Notes: generated by a model not told the origin, from the sequence alone. Counted from the stretch's first letter, positions 26,130-35,954 are shown. The stretch is 64,000 nucleotides of DNA from a bacterium (GCA_023144005.1 JAGLGN010000030.1:1-64000), one strand, 5' to 3'. Program-made: numbers and translations.

Positions 26130-26245
26130 GAGACAAGCTTCGCAGTGCACAAGCAATGCTGAGCTTGCTCAGCAAGTGTGAAGTCTGAAGTGTGAAGTGT
26201 AAAGTTGGAAAATAGATAGCCGGGTGAGGCTGATAAGGTGATAGG
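26130..26245. repeat. GCTTCGCAGTGCACA repeat copy plus hairpin
   Basis: The block at 26137-26151 is identical to those at 3663-3677 and 50584-50598. It is followed by a perfect 8-bp hairpin, TGCTGAGC-TT-GCTCAGCA (26157-26174), and by degenerate GTGAAGT-type direct repeats (26175-26205) and GGTGATAGG repeats just before the next gene. Confidence 0.65.
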
Positions 26246-26518
26246 GTGATAGGGAAAATAGGAAAACCAACGAATGCGATCTGGCGCACTTTGATTATCT
26301 TACTTGCATTTTCTGCTATTGTATTTTCCTGTCAGTCCGGAAGTAATTGGGGTTCAGAATATCTATGTGAGGACTGTGAAAAAAGCGCATTCACTTGTGA
26401 CATCGGAACATGTGCGGTTTGCGGCAGAGGTACAAGCAGCGGTGCATTTGAATTGTGTAATCATTGCGCTGATAAATTAGGTAAGTGCCAGGCATGTCAA
26501 AAAGACCTGTTTGAGTGA
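26246..26518 (+). CDS. Small Cys-rich lipoprotein
   Basis: 90 residues from GTG 26246. A hydrophobic signal is followed by a lipobox-like VFSC (Cys about residue 29). The mature ~60 residues contain ten further cysteines, mostly in Cys-x2-Cys pairs (CEDC, CAVC, CNHC, CQAC), like zinc ribbons or compact metal-binding domains. Similar small Cys-rich lipoproteins exist in other bacteria but I cannot assign a function. It is flanked on both sides by repeat-rich spacers, and the start lies in a GGTGATAGG direct repeat, so the exact start is uncertain. Confidence 0.6.
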   Translation: MIGKIGKPTNAIWRTLIILLAFSAIVFSCQSGSNWGSEYLCEDCEKSAFTCDIGTCAVCGRGTSSGAFELCNHCADKLGKCQACQKDLFE

Positions 26519-26586
26519 ACTAACAGCAGTGCACAAGGCACAAGTAACAAGAGCACAAGCGTCCCAGATAAAATGCAACTAATGTT
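26519..26586. other. Spacer with CAGTGCACAAG-type repeats
   Basis: A partial copy of the GCAGTGCACA block (26526-26535) and CACAAG repeats. No coding evidence. Confidence 0.4.
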
Positions 26587-26767
26587 CACATCCGTAACCG
26601 GAAAATCGTTATTTCGTATAACCCATTATTTATCCTGTTACAATCATGTCACGCCGTACCCCAAACAAGATATGGGACATGTCGTACGCCGCAGGCGTTC
26701 GTCTGTCCCGATGTAAAAGTTCCAAGCAAAGAGTTAACAGGAAGCGTAGCGTGTAAACTCTTTGCCC
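26587..26767 (+). repeat. Dispersed structured repeat family A, copy 4 (full length)
   Basis: A 181-nt copy. The 5' block is CACATCCGTAACCGG. Hairpin 1 (26674-26709) has outer stem GGGACA/TGTCCC and inner stem ACGCC-GCA-GGCGT, with two T-T mismatches and one bulge. Hairpin 2 (26727-26766) has the 10-bp stem GCAAAGAGTT/AACTCTTTGC. It lies upstream of the nusA promoter. The remaining bases to 26959 are degenerate short repeats with no gene. Confidence 0.85.
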
Positions 26768-26959
26768 CGTTAGAATCACACGCACCTTTATTACCTATTT
26801 CATTTTGTTCTTTCTCTTCTCCAATTATTCACTGTTCATTGTTCACTTCTCTACAGGCCTCTACCCTCTGTTTAGCGGCATTCTTCATTGTATTATCCCA
26901 CTTTACACTTCACACCTCACACTTGCTTTCGCACTTGCGAACCTGCGAACTTTTCCTAT

Positions 26960-26988
26960 TGACTCCGTTTGATAAATATGTTACAATT
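26960..26988 (+). promoter_or_regulatory. Promoter of the nusA-infB run
   Basis: TTGACT (26960-26965), a 17-nt spacer and TACAAT (26983-26988). The transcription start is predicted near 26995, giving a leader of about 67 nt before nusA with GGAGG at 27050-27054. Confidence 0.65.
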
Positions 26989-27061
26989 CACCTTCAATTA
27001 ATCATTTATTATAAAATAATCTATTTGTATAACCGTTTGATTGAGTAGATGGAGGTTTGAG

Positions 27062-28390
27062 ATGAACGATATCATGAAAGAACTTAAACAGATCTCTGAG
27101 ATGAAGGATATTTCCTTTGAGGCAGCCAGAGAGATTTTAGAAGAGTCCATTAAACTTGGATTTATGGAGAAAAGTCAGAGGACTAAAGACAATGAGCTTT
27201 ATCCGATATATATGCAGCGGATCACGATCCGGATAAGTGAAAAGAGAAACGATATTTCAATATCTTTTCACAAGGCCGTTGTGGAAGAAGTAAAGAATAA
27301 ATGGCTGGAGATAGCGATCGATGACGAGGATCTCGCCGAGAAGAAGAGAAAATTAGGCGAAATGGTCAAGGTAACGGTAAGATTGAAGCAGGTACCGAGA
27401 TCCATCGCCGCTAATATCAGAAAGATCTTCAAGAACAAGATCCTGACCAAGGAAAAAGAAGGTGTCTATAAAGATTTTGAAGATAACAGGATCGGTAAGA
27501 TCGTAATGGGAACCATCATCGGCAAAGAGAGAGAAAGCAGAGAGGTTATCGGCTTCAGGGTCGATCTTGACCGCATTTACGGATTTTTACCGAATGAAGA
27601 AGCGGTATTCTCCGATAAATACGGCATCGGCAAGAAGTATAAATTCCTCCTTGTGGAGGTGCGTGAAGATGACGGCCAGAAGAGGATCATCCTTTCCAGA
27701 AGAAGTCATGACTTTATCAAGGAATTGCTCAGGCAGCAGATCCCTGAAGTGAAAGAGGGTTATGTTATTATCAAGAAGATCGTAAGAGAGCCCGGTATAA
27801 GAACTAAGATATCCGTTTCTTCGGAAAATTCAAAACTTGATCCGGTAGGCGCCTGTGTCGGCCCCAGGGCTCAGAGGATCAGCGAGATCAGAAAGATCAT
27901 CGGAGAGAAATTGGATGTAATACAATACTCCGATAGTTTGGATGAGTATATCAAGAACTCATTGAAGCCCGCTACCATTAAAAAGATCATCATCAATAAA
28001 AGAAAGAAGAGGGTTCTGGTCATTGTACCGGACGATACGGAGCAGCTTGGCCACGCGCTCGGAAGAAATGAATCAAACAGGACCTTGACCGGTGAATTGA
28101 TCGGGATGTACGTTGAAATTAAAAAAGAAGACGATTATAAAAAACAACTCGAAAAGGAGAGAAACGCGCTCTTAGTTTCCCGCAGCGTGCTTCTGGGTAT
28201 CAAAGGAATAGATGAGGGCACCGCCCTAGGCCTTACCCAGCTATATGGGACACTTGAAGATATTTCTCTTTTGGATCCCGAGGAGATCATGGACGAATTC
28301 CCCGAGATCAAGAAACGCAAGGCTTCCAAGATCATAGAGCTCGCAAAGGCAAATATCGGCCGGCTTTATGAAGGAACCAAGGAAAAATAG
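27062..28390 (+). CDS. nusA: Transcription termination/antitermination factor NusA
   Basis: About 442 residues. The N-terminal RNA-polymerase-binding domain (1-140) is followed by an S1 domain (about 143-215, IGKIVMGTIIGKE) and two KH domains (about 215-360, VGACVGPRAQRISEIRKIIG and VLVIVPDDTEQLGHALGRN). A C-terminal helix-hairpin-helix-like region (about 385-435) replaces the acidic repeats of E. coli NusA. It binds RNA polymerase and nascent RNA to control pausing and termination. The ATG at 27062 is chosen because GGAGG precedes it by seven bases. The usual upstream gene rimP is missing here. Confidence 0.95.
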   Translation: MNDIMKELKQISEMKDISFEAAREILEESIKLGFMEKSQRTKDNELYPIYMQRITIRISEKRNDISISFHKAVVEEVKNKWLEIAIDDEDLAEKKRKLGEMVKVTVRLKQVPRSIAANIRKIFKNKILTKEKEGVYKDFEDNRIGKIVMGTIIGKERESREVIGFRVDLDRIYGFLPNEEAVFSDKYGIGKKYKFLLVEVREDDGQKRIILSRRSHDFIKELLRQQIPEVKEGYVIIKKIVREPGIRTKISVSSENSKLDPVGACVGPRAQRISEIRKIIGEKLDVIQYSDSLDEYIKNSLKPATIKKIIINKRKKRVLVIVPDDTEQLGHALGRNESNRTLTGELIGMYVEIKKEDDYKKQLEKERNALLVSRSVLLGIKGIDEGTALGLTQLYGTLEDISLLDPEEIMDEFPEIKKRKASKIIELAKANIGRLYEGTKEK

Positions 28391-28399
28391 AGGTGAGGT

Positions 28400-31102
28400 A
28401 TGCGAAGACGAGACCTAGCAAAGGAATTCAATGTAGACTATAAGGTCATTCGGGAAATAATCGAAGCGAATTTCCCGGGTGAGGATTGGAAACTTTCCGC
28501 ACGGAATGTAGAAGAAAATTTAGCCAATCTATATAGAGACAAGATCAAACAAGCCATAGAGAAACAAAAACCGGTAACCAAACCGAAAGCTATCATTGGA
28601 AAAGATGAGAAGTTAAAAGAGAAGATCTTAAAGAAAAAGAAACCGGCAAAGGCCAAGAAGGAAAAGGAAAAGGAAAAGGAAGAAGGGAAAAAGACCAAAA
28701 AAGCGGCATCGAAAACTACTTCCAAGACAAAGACCAAGAAAACAAAAGCAAGTGAAGCCAAAAAAGCACCCGCGAAGAAAGCCCCGAAAAAGCCGACTAA
28801 AGAGGATAAAGATGCGGCGTTAATGAAAAAAGAAGAACAGAAAGCCGCGAAGGCGCTTGTCATTGCAGAGAAAGCAAAGAAAGAAGAGGAAAAAGCCGCA
28901 AAGACCAAAAAAGAGAAAGAAGAAAGCGAGAAAGAGGAAAGAAAGAGAAAGATCCTTCAAAGGCAGCAGCGTGAAAAGGATAAAAAGGAAAGGGATAAAA
29001 AAGAAAGACTGAAAAAGCAGGAAATGCGGAAGAAAAAAGATCTTGAGGATAAAAGGACCGCTGAAAAGAAGGTTAACGCTACTACCGACGCCGAGCTGAT
29101 CGAAGCGAAAGGTGATAAGAGGCGGCCTTCACAGAAAAAGAAATATACGAAGAAAAAGGATGATGCGGCAGCGGCGGTCACAGCCAGCAAAAGAAGAGCC
29201 AAGCGACTTATCTCAAAGGATTTCGATATTGACATTGAAACTGAACTCTATGAGCTTGAGCACAAGAATAAGAAGTCCGATTCACCCGATACTACGGTGG
29301 TATCCGCTCCCAAAGCCCCAGCCAAGAAGCCCAAACCCAAATTGAGAAAGAAGAAAGGTGATATCAAAATAGATAGACGCATACGCATACATGAGCGCAG
29401 TACAACTCTTGAAATCGCCAATTTCCTGGACATGGACGCCCTGGAGCTCATTAAGAAGATGAAAGAATTCGAGCTATGGCTTTCACCCACACAGCAATTG
29501 AGTTTCGAGGAGATCGACCTTATATCGCAGGTTCTGGAGATCGAAAATATCAACATCATAAGATTAGCGGATGAGGAGCTCACCAAGGTTGAAGAAGATA
29601 TAGAAGATGGTTTCAAAAGAGCTCCTGTAATAACAGTGATGGGACATATCGATCACGGCAAGACAACATTATTGGATGCTCTGCGCAATACCAATGTTGC
29701 CGCTAAGGAAAGCGGCGGTATAACTCAGCATATAGGCGCATCTTATGTAGAAAACGAGCATGGTGAATTCTGTATGATCGACACCCCCGGGCATAGTGCA
29801 TTTACAGCGATGAGGGCACGCGGAGCAAAGGTCTGCGACATCGTGATCCTGGTGGTTGCCGCTGATGATGGTGTTAAGCCTCAAACAGTGGAAGCGATTA
29901 ATCATGCAAGGACCGCCGGTCTTCCTATAATAGTTGTAGTGAACAAGATCGATAAGAATAATGCGAAAACTGAGGTGGTAAAGACACAATTATCGTCCGA
30001 ATATAATCTTCTGGATATCAATTATGGCGGTAAAACTCAATTCGTGGAGGTATCCGCTCTTAAAAAGACAAATATAGAGGCAGTTATTGATGCGATACAG
30101 CTTCAATCGATCGAATTGAATTTGAACGCGGATCCCGGCAAACCCGCTACAGGCTTTGTTCTTGAAGCGCAGGTAAAAAAGGGAATGGGTTCTGTGGCGA
30201 CCGTAATTATTACCAATGGAACTCTCAATCCAAAAGATAATTTCGTATGCGGCACAACTTACGGCAGAGTAAAAACTTTATTCGGCAGTGGGGGAAAAGC
30301 TCTTGGGAACCTTGGACCATCACGTCCCGGTCAGGTTTCGGGATTCGCGGAACTCCCCGAGCCCGGTGATGTTGTGATCGTTGTGGACGATGAAAAGGAA
30401 GCCAAAGACCTGGCACAATCCAAGAAGAGATTGATGGACGAAACAAAATTGGCATCCAATAAGAAGGTCGATATCGATTACCTTTTTGCTCAGGTCAGTG
30501 GTGACCTTAAGGAATTGAAGGTAATTGTGAAGACAGATGTCGTTGGTTCCGAAGGTGTCCTGAACGATCTTATGCAGCACTTCCAGCATAAGGATGTCAA
30601 GATAAACCTCATTCATTCAGCCGTAGGAGATATTACGGATAATGATGTATTTCTTGCCGCATCTTCTGACGCGATGATATTCGGTTTCAAGGTGAAGATA
30701 CCCAATGCTCTAAAAAAGACAATAGATAAGGAAAAGGTGCGTATCAATATGTTCTCAACTATTTTCGAGATCGAGGATTTCCTTAAAGAACTCATCGAAG
30801 GTAATATCGTGAAGGAAACAGAGGAGAAGATCAAGGGGCATGCTGAAATAAGAGCTATCTTTACGATCGGTAAAGTGAACAAGATCGCCGGATGTTACAT
30901 GAAAGACGGTGTCGCTACAAGAAATTCATTTGTACGTGTGCTTAGAAAGGACGGGCTCCTTCATGAAGGCAATATCGAATCCCTGAAGCGTGAGAAAAAT
31001 GATGCAAAGGAGGTCAAGCAGGGACTTGAATTCGGTTTGAAGATAAAAGACTTCAATGATATAGAAGTCGGTGATGTTCTGGAGTTTTACATCTACGAGT
31101 AA
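28400..31102 (+). CDS. infB: Translation initiation factor IF-2
   Basis: 900 residues. A short IF2 N-terminal domain (1-55) is followed by a very Lys/Ala/Glu-rich linker (about 60-310), a second N-domain (about 330-390) and the GTPase core from about 410. The core carries [10 protein letters not shown] (G1), DTPGHSAF (G3) and VVNKIDK (G4). Domains II-IV complete the usual IF-2 architecture, which positions initiator tRNA on the ribosome. G1 has Ile where Val is more common, a conservative change. It follows nusA by 9 nt with GAGGTGAGGT before the ATG. Confidence 0.96.
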   Translation: MRRRDLAKEFNVDYKVIREIIEANFPGEDWKLSARNVEENLANLYRDKIKQAIEKQKPVTKPKAIIGKDEKLKEKILKKKKPAKAKKEKEKEKEEGKKTKKAASKTTSKTKTKKTKASEAKKAPAKKAPKKPTKEDKDAALMKKEEQKAAKALVIAEKAKKEEEKAAKTKKEKEESEKEERKRKILQRQQREKDKKERDKKERLKKQEMRKKKDLEDKRTAEKKVNATTDAELIEAKGDKRRPSQKKKYTKKKDDAAAAVTASKRRAKRLISKDFDIDIETELYELEHKNKKSDSPDTTVVSAPKAPAKKPKPKLRKKKGDIKIDRRIRIHERSTTLEIANFLDMDALELIKKMKEFELWLSPTQQLSFEEIDLISQVLEIENINIIRLADEELTKVEEDIEDGFKRAPVITVMGHIDHGKTTLLDALRNTNVAAKESGGITQHIGASYVENEHGEFCMIDTPGHSAFTAMRARGAKVCDIVILVVAADDGVKPQTVEAINHARTAGLPIIVVVNKIDKNNAKTEVVKTQLSSEYNLLDINYGGKTQFVEVSALKKTNIEAVIDAIQLQSIELNLNADPGKPATGFVLEAQVKKGMGSVATVIITNGTLNPKDNFVCGTTYGRVKTLFGSGGKALGNLGPSRPGQVSGFAELPEPGDVVIVVDDEKEAKDLAQSKKRLMDETKLASNKKVDIDYLFAQVSGDLKELKVIVKTDVVGSEGVLNDLMQHFQHKDVKINLIHSAVGDITDNDVFLAASSDAMIFGFKVKIPNALKKTIDKEKVRINMFSTIFEIEDFLKELIEGNIVKETEEKIKGHAEIRAIFTIGKVNKIAGCYMKDGVATRNSFVRVLRKDGLLHEGNIESLKREKNDAKEVKQGLEFGLKIKDFNDIEVGDVLEFYIYE

Positions 31103-31104
31103 TA

Positions 31105-31383
31105 ATGGTAGGTATTTTTCAGGTCGGGATGAAGATCCCGGGCCCAGTTTTCTCACTTAAGGAAAGAAGGAAGTATGCAAACTCCTTGAAAGATAATTTA
31201 AAGAACCGCTTCAATATTTCCCTAAGAGAAGTTCCGGACGACAAGATCTTGAATTCTATCGAGTTCACCATCGCTTATGTAGCTTTAGATTCCGGAGAAA
31301 TCGAAAAATTTCAATCATCGCTTTACAGCATCCTGGGCGAAAGCACTCTTGAGACATTATATGTAAACAGGGAAGTGATATGA
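31105..31383 (+). CDS. DUF503 (YlxP-like) protein
   Basis: 92 residues of the DUF503 family, small proteins encoded between infB and rbfA in many bacteria and linked to ribosome or translation function by that conserved position. The pattern GIFQVGMKIPGPVFSLKERR with NRFNISLREVPD is typical. It starts 2 nt after infB and overlaps rbfA by 4 nt. The biochemical role is not established. Confidence 0.85.
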   Translation: MVGIFQVGMKIPGPVFSLKERRKYANSLKDNLKNRFNISLREVPDDKILNSIEFTIAYVALDSGEIEKFQSSLYSILGESTLETLYVNREVI

Positions 31384-31757
31384 CGAGAAAAGATAGAACG
31401 GTTTACAGAAATAAATTGGGTTCACTGATAAAGAGGCGATTATACGACATCCTTTTAAACGATGCCGATGACAGAAGATTTGCCACGATAAGCGTTAAGA
31501 GACTGCAGCTTAACAGCGATATGTCCCTTGCGACCGTTTTTGTTGAAACATATGATAATACCCTTGATAAGGCAGCCTTGATCGCGGCTTTGAATAAGGC
31601 CTGCGGATTTTTTCACATATTATTGAAGAAGAGTCTTCACTTGAAGCGTATCCCCAATCTGGAGTTCAAGTACGATCATTCCACGGATTATTATTTTCAG
31701 ATAGGTGAAGTTATTGAGGATTTAAAGGAAAATGACAGTTCAGAAATTGAAGAATGA
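31380..31757 (+). CDS. rbfA: Ribosome-binding factor A
   Basis: 125 residues with the single KH-like fold of RbfA, a 30S maturation factor that acts on the 5' end of 16S rRNA. The segments ATISVKRLQLNSDMSLATVF and HLKRIPNLEFKYDHSTDY match the family. The position between ylxP and the DHH phosphoesterase gene is the common bacterial order. Its 3' end overlaps the next gene by 26 nt. Confidence 0.9.
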   Translation: MTRKDRTVYRNKLGSLIKRRLYDILLNDADDRRFATISVKRLQLNSDMSLATVFVETYDNTLDKAALIAALNKACGFFHILLKKSLHLKRIPNLEFKYDHSTDYYFQIGEVIEDLKENDSSEIEE

Positions 31758-32673
31758 AATAGAAAAGAGCCGCAGTGTTCTGGTTACGGCTCACCGGAAT
31801 CCGGATGCTGATGCCGTATCTTCGCTGGCATTCGTGCTAGCCCTTTTACAAAAGAAAGGAAAGGTGCTGTACTATCACTTGGCCGGAGAAATAAATTTGA
31901 AGTGGAAAAATATCGTTTCAGGATTGCCGGGCAAACCCTATGAAGGGGAAGATGTGGATATTTCCATTTGTCTGGACTCTACTTCGCCTGAGCGTTTCGG
32001 AGAAGGGATAATCAAGGGCGTGATCATCAATATTGATCATCATGTTTCCAACCGGCAGTATGGCGATATCAACCATGTGATGCCGGATATGTCATCGACA
32101 GCGGAAATAGTGTATTACCTTTTCAAGGATGAGATCGGCCTTTTTGATGATTTCATGAAGGAAATGATCCTTTTAGGCATTCTTGGCGATACTGGATTTC
32201 TCAAGTTTGATAATGCGACCGAAAGTACCTTTCAAGTGGTCTCCGCTTTAATGTCAAGTGTGCCGTTGTTCAACATATATCAGAAGTATTATCAAGTCCT
32301 TACAATGGAGCACTTTGATTATTTCAGTTTTCTTATTTCCAAAATGCAGAAAGGACAGGACGGGATCTACTATATTTCTTTGGACTTTGAGGAACTTGAA
32401 TCTTCCTCTTTGAATTACGACGAGATATCGGAGCTCTTCGCATGGTTCAGGCCTTTGAAAGACGCCGAAGTACTGCTTTTCTTCCGGGAGTTCCAAAAAG
32501 GCACCTTCAGGATAAATTTTCGTGGAAACAATAATATCGATCTGAACAAAATCGCGAGATTATATGGAGGCGGCGGGCACAGGAACGCTGCTGCGGCGAG
32601 CATAGAAGGAGATCTTGACGATATTCTTCCGGATGTATTTCAGTCGATCTCGGATGGAATGAAAGATGAATAA
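31732..32673 (+). CDS. DHH/DHHA1 phosphoesterase (NrnA-like)
   Basis: 313 residues. The DHH domain has HRNPDADAVSS near residue 20, CLDS near 82, NIDHHVSN near 105 and LGDTGFL near 150. The C-terminal DHHA1 domain ends with GGGGHRNAAAASI near 285. All metal-binding residues appear intact. NrnA-type enzymes degrade nano-RNA and pAp, and some hydrolyse cyclic dinucleotide products such as pGpG or c-di-AMP; the exact substrate cannot be read from sequence. The conserved rbfA-nrnA-truB order supports the call. Confidence 0.88.
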   Translation: MTVQKLKNEIEKSRSVLVTAHRNPDADAVSSLAFVLALLQKKGKVLYYHLAGEINLKWKNIVSGLPGKPYEGEDVDISICLDSTSPERFGEGIIKGVIINIDHHVSNRQYGDINHVMPDMSSTAEIVYYLFKDEIGLFDDFMKEMILLGILGDTGFLKFDNATESTFQVVSALMSSVPLFNIYQKYYQVLTMEHFDYFSFLISKMQKGQDGIYYISLDFEELESSSLNYDEISELFAWFRPLKDAEVLLFFREFQKGTFRINFRGNNNIDLNKIARLYGGGGHRNAAAASIEGDLDDILPDVFQSISDGMKDE

Positions 32674-33514
32674 AGACATACACGGTTTTCTTTCGGTCGA
32701 CAAACCCAAGGGGATGACCTCGTTTGATGTCTGCAATGTGATCAAAAAGAAATTCAAGATCCCCAAGGTGGGCCATAGCGGTACATTAGACCCTCAGGCT
32801 ACAGGCTTACTTATTATCGCTTTGAATAAGGCTACAAGGGCCATTCGCTTTCTGCCTTCCACACAGAAAATATATTCAGTTGCCATTGAATGGGGACTTG
32901 AAACAGATTCGTGGGATCTTGAAGGAAAGGTGGTAAGAAGAGAGAACAAAGTTCCCGACCCTGCCGAAGTCGCGAAGGCAATTCCCGATCTGATCGGGGA
33001 TCCGATCCTTCCCGTGCCTTATTTTTCAGCCAAGAAACTTAACGGCCAGAGGATGTATAAATTGGCCAGAGAAGGGGATTACAGAAAGATCGAAAAAGCA
33101 ATGAGAGTGGACAAGATAGAGATAACAGGAGATGATTCGCTCAAGATAACATGTGCTTCAGGGACATATGTGCGGAGTATCGTTTATCAAATAGGCGAGA
33201 TGGTGGGCTGTCCAGCGACCACAGCTGAATTGACTCGGCTTCAAAATAACGGTTTTGACCTGAAAGACGCGCTTACCTTGGATCATCTATTGCAATGTGA
33301 AACGATTTATGATAAAATGGTTGACTTAAATGATGCTTTAAAAGAAATAAAGCCCGTTTACATCGACAGGAAGACCTACGATGCCTTGAGCTTGGGAAAT
33401 ATGCCTCCGAGGGCAGTTTTCAACGGCAGCGGCCTCTTCCGGCTTGTGTATAACGGTAAATTGGCGGCAGTGACCGAGGTCGGTGCTAAGATCAAGATAA
33501 CAAACTTTACCTAA
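32666..33514 (+). CDS. truB: tRNA pseudouridine(55) synthase TruB
   Basis: 282 residues. The catalytic motif GHSGTLDPQATGLL (near residue 36) carries the essential Asp. GFLSVDKPKGMTSFDV at the N-terminus and VPYFSAKKLNGQRMYKLAREG near 115 are also signatures, as is CASGTYVRSI near 165. The enzyme makes the universal pseudouridine 55 in the T-loop of tRNA. The start overlaps the DHH gene by 8 nt. Confidence 0.95.
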   Translation: MNKDIHGFLSVDKPKGMTSFDVCNVIKKKFKIPKVGHSGTLDPQATGLLIIALNKATRAIRFLPSTQKIYSVAIEWGLETDSWDLEGKVVRRENKVPDPAEVAKAIPDLIGDPILPVPYFSAKKLNGQRMYKLAREGDYRKIEKAMRVDKIEITGDDSLKITCASGTYVRSIVYQIGEMVGCPATTAELTRLQNNGFDLKDALTLDHLLQCETIYDKMVDLNDALKEIKPVYIDRKTYDALSLGNMPPRAVFNGSGLFRLVYNGKLAAVTEVGAKIKITNFT

Positions 33515-33569
33515 GGCTTGATCTCACACTTCAATGTGATGGTTCGGTTTTAGGCGGATGGAGGATATT

Positions 33570-33836
33570 ATGATAGGAAAAGAAGCTACAAAAAAAATTA
33601 TTGAGCATTACGGTGCTACGGATAAGGACTCCGGTTCTGTACAGGTACAGATCGCGATCCTTACTGAAAGGATAGTCAATCTATCCGGGCATCTGAAAGA
33701 GAACAAAAGGGATTTTAGTTCAAGAAGAGGACTTCTCAAGCTGATCGCAAGGCGAAAAAGCTTATTGAGATATCTTCAGAGAAAAGATTATGAGGGTTTT
33801 ACCAAGCTGGTAAAAGACCTGAAACTGAAATTCTAA
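33570..33836 (+). CDS. rpsO: 30S ribosomal protein S15
   Basis: 88 residues, the normal length for S15. DSGSVQVQIAILTERI, LSGHLKENKRDFSSRRGL and LIARRKSLLRYLQ are family signatures. It binds the central domain of 16S rRNA. The ATG at 33570 is preferred over 33558, because GGAGG at 33562-33566 lies properly before it and the longer version would code through this ribosome binding site. A small inverted repeat (TCACA/TGTGA near 33522-33540) precedes it, but I cannot show that it is an S15 autoregulatory site. Confidence 0.95.
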   Translation: MIGKEATKKIIEHYGATDKDSGSVQVQIAILTERIVNLSGHLKENKRDFSSRRGLLKLIARRKSLLRYLQRKDYEGFTKLVKDLKLKF

Positions 33837-33851
33837 TCCGAGGAGGATGAT

Positions 33852-35954
33852 TTGAAAAAATACAATTTGAATTTAGGAAGCGAACAAGAACTAATTATAA
33901 AAACGGACTATTTCGCAAAACAAGCAAACGGATCAGTACTGGTCCAAATGGGAGGAACCGTGGTCCTGGCGACGGCGGTAATGTCAGACAAGGATAAGAA
34001 GGGTCTGTCATTTTTTCCGTTAAGTGTTGAATATAGAGAAAAAACATATGCCGCGGGCAAGATCCCCGGTGGATTCTTTAAGAGAGAAGGTCGGCCTCAC
34101 GAAGGTGAGATACTGGCTTGCAGAGAGATCGACAGGCCGATAAGGCCGTTGTTTCCGGACTGGCTGAAGAGAGAAGTGCAGATAAGTGTATTTGTACTTT
34201 CCTATGATGGCATCAATGCTGCGGATACACTGGGAATGATCGGAGCGTCATTAGCTCTGAGTATCTCGGATATCCCCTTTGACGGTCCCGTATCCGGTGT
34301 AAAACTGGTTCTGAAAGACGGCAATTGGGTAGTGAATCCCACATTCACTCTGGAAGATGTCAGCACGATTATTAATATGGTCGGAAAGGACGAAAATGTC
34401 GTGATGCTCGAGGGAAAACTCGAAGAGATATCAGATGACAAATTCCTTGAGGGTTTTGATGAGGCATCAAAAGCCATTAAGAAACTCAATGAGTTCCAGC
34501 AGCAGATCAAAGATGAGATCGGAAAAGAGAAGATGGCAGCTCCTGAAGCCGCCCCTGATCCGCTTTCAGATGAACTTCGCTCCAAGATAGAGAATACGGT
34601 CAATGAAAAATTCATGGGCGTTTATGACGCTCCCGGTAAATTTGAGAAGATGGACTACTTGAAAGCCATTAAGACCGGATTGATCGAAGGAATGGATGAA
34701 GAGGAAGAAGTCGACCTGATCAAGGCGACAAAGAATTTCGCGGAAGAACTCTTTAAAAAGAAGATGCGTAAAAGAATACTCACTGACAAGATCCGTCTGG
34801 ACAACAGGTCTCCGGAAGACATCAGAAAAATTACTCTGGAAGTCGGAGTGCTGCCGAGAGTTCATGGAAGCGCGCTTTTTACCAGAGGTGAGACTCAGGC
34901 ATTGGTCACAGCGACTTTAGGCACCTCTTATGACGAGCAGATCGTTGACAATATTGCCGGTGATGTGAGAAAGAGCTTTATGCTGCATTATAATTTCCCT
35001 CCATTCTCTGTCGGTGAAGTAGGATTTTACCGTTCTGTATCAAGAAGAGAGATCGGCCACGGACATCTTGCCGAGATATCTTTCAATTCCATACTTCCGA
35101 AGAATGAGGAATTCCCGTACACTCTCAGGATCGTTTCCGAGATCCTTGAGTCAAACGGTTCGTCATCCATGGCATCTGTTTGCGGTGGAACGATGGCAAT
35201 GCTGGATGCGGGCGTGCCCCTGAAGAAGCCGGTTGCCGGTGTGGCACTTGGCCTTGTTTCATGCGGAGACGATTATCAGATACTTACCGATATTCTGGGT
35301 GAAGAAGATCATTGGGGAGATATGGACCTCAAGGTTACCGGAACACGAGACGGTATTACCGCTATTCAAATGGACCTTAAGATCGAAGGAGTGTCGAAAA
35401 AAATATTCTTCGAGGCCCTGGGACGCGCGAAAAAAGGAAGGATCCATATTCTTGACTTGATATCACAAACGATCTCAGGCCCAAGAACGGATGTTTCAGA
35501 ATTCGCTCCCAAGATAGTTACCATCAAAATAAATCCTGATAAGATCGGCGGTATCATAGGATCCGGCGGCAAGACGATCAAAGCGATCCAGGAAGAGACG
35601 GACTCCACTATTACCATAGCGGAAGACGGCCTGGTTAAGATATTCGGTTACGATAAAGAGAAATTGAATAGCGCAAAAGCTTATGTTAAACTCATCGCCT
35701 TCGGCCCGCGCAATGGAGAGATCTATACCGGTCCGGTAATGAGAATTGAAAAATACGGTGTATTTGTTGAGTTAGCCCCCGGGGTAAAGGGACTTCTTCA
35801 TGTCTCTCAATTCGAAGAGAAGGGATATCCCGAAAAACTTTTCAAGATGGGTCAGCAGATCACTGCAAAGATCAAATATGTAAATTCCCGCGAAGGAAAG
35901 ATCGACCTTACGCAGAAGGATATGAATGGAGAAAAGAGACCGGATCAAGGTTAG
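33852..35954 (+). CDS. pnp: Polyribonucleotide nucleotidyltransferase
   Basis: 700 residues: two RNase PH domains (about 1-220 and 315-540) around a helical linker, then KH (about 555-610, IGGIIGSGGKTIKAIQEETD) and S1 (about 620-690). GKIPGGFFKREGRPHEGEI near residue 72 and GGTMAMLDAGVPLKKPVAG near 445 are diagnostic. It degrades RNA 3'-5' with phosphate and can add tails. The start is TTG, 8 nt after an AGGAGG, and rpsO-pnp adjacency is conserved. Its 3' end overlaps dut by 29 nt. Confidence 0.96.
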   Translation: MKKYNLNLGSEQELIIKTDYFAKQANGSVLVQMGGTVVLATAVMSDKDKKGLSFFPLSVEYREKTYAAGKIPGGFFKREGRPHEGEILACREIDRPIRPLFPDWLKREVQISVFVLSYDGINAADTLGMIGASLALSISDIPFDGPVSGVKLVLKDGNWVVNPTFTLEDVSTIINMVGKDENVVMLEGKLEEISDDKFLEGFDEASKAIKKLNEFQQQIKDEIGKEKMAAPEAAPDPLSDELRSKIENTVNEKFMGVYDAPGKFEKMDYLKAIKTGLIEGMDEEEEVDLIKATKNFAEELFKKKMRKRILTDKIRLDNRSPEDIRKITLEVGVLPRVHGSALFTRGETQALVTATLGTSYDEQIVDNIAGDVRKSFMLHYNFPPFSVGEVGFYRSVSRREIGHGHLAEISFNSILPKNEEFPYTLRIVSEILESNGSSSMASVCGGTMAMLDAGVPLKKPVAGVALGLVSCGDDYQILTDILGEEDHWGDMDLKVTGTRDGITAIQMDLKIEGVSKKIFFEALGRAKKGRIHILDLISQTISGPRTDVSEFAPKIVTIKINPDKIGGIIGSGGKTIKAIQEETDSTITIAEDGLVKIFGYDKEKLNSAKAYVKLIAFGPRNGEIYTGPVMRIEKYGVFVELAPGVKGLLHVSQFEEKGYPEKLFKMGQQITAKIKYVNSREGKIDLTQKDMNGEKRPDQG

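Noticed and set aside
3878..26767. Repeat family A as a classical insertion sequence
   Set aside because: It has no transposase, no terminal inverted repeats and no obvious target-site duplication; a structured repeat or non-autonomous element is the most that can be claimed.
26839..27048. 69-codon forward frame upstream of nusA
   Set aside because: It is composed of degenerate TTCACTT-type repeats and crosses the nusA promoter.
28438..28908. 156-codon reverse frame opposite infB
   Set aside because: It is a Phe/Ala/Ser-rich mirror of the Lys-rich infB linker, an expected artefact of codon composition.
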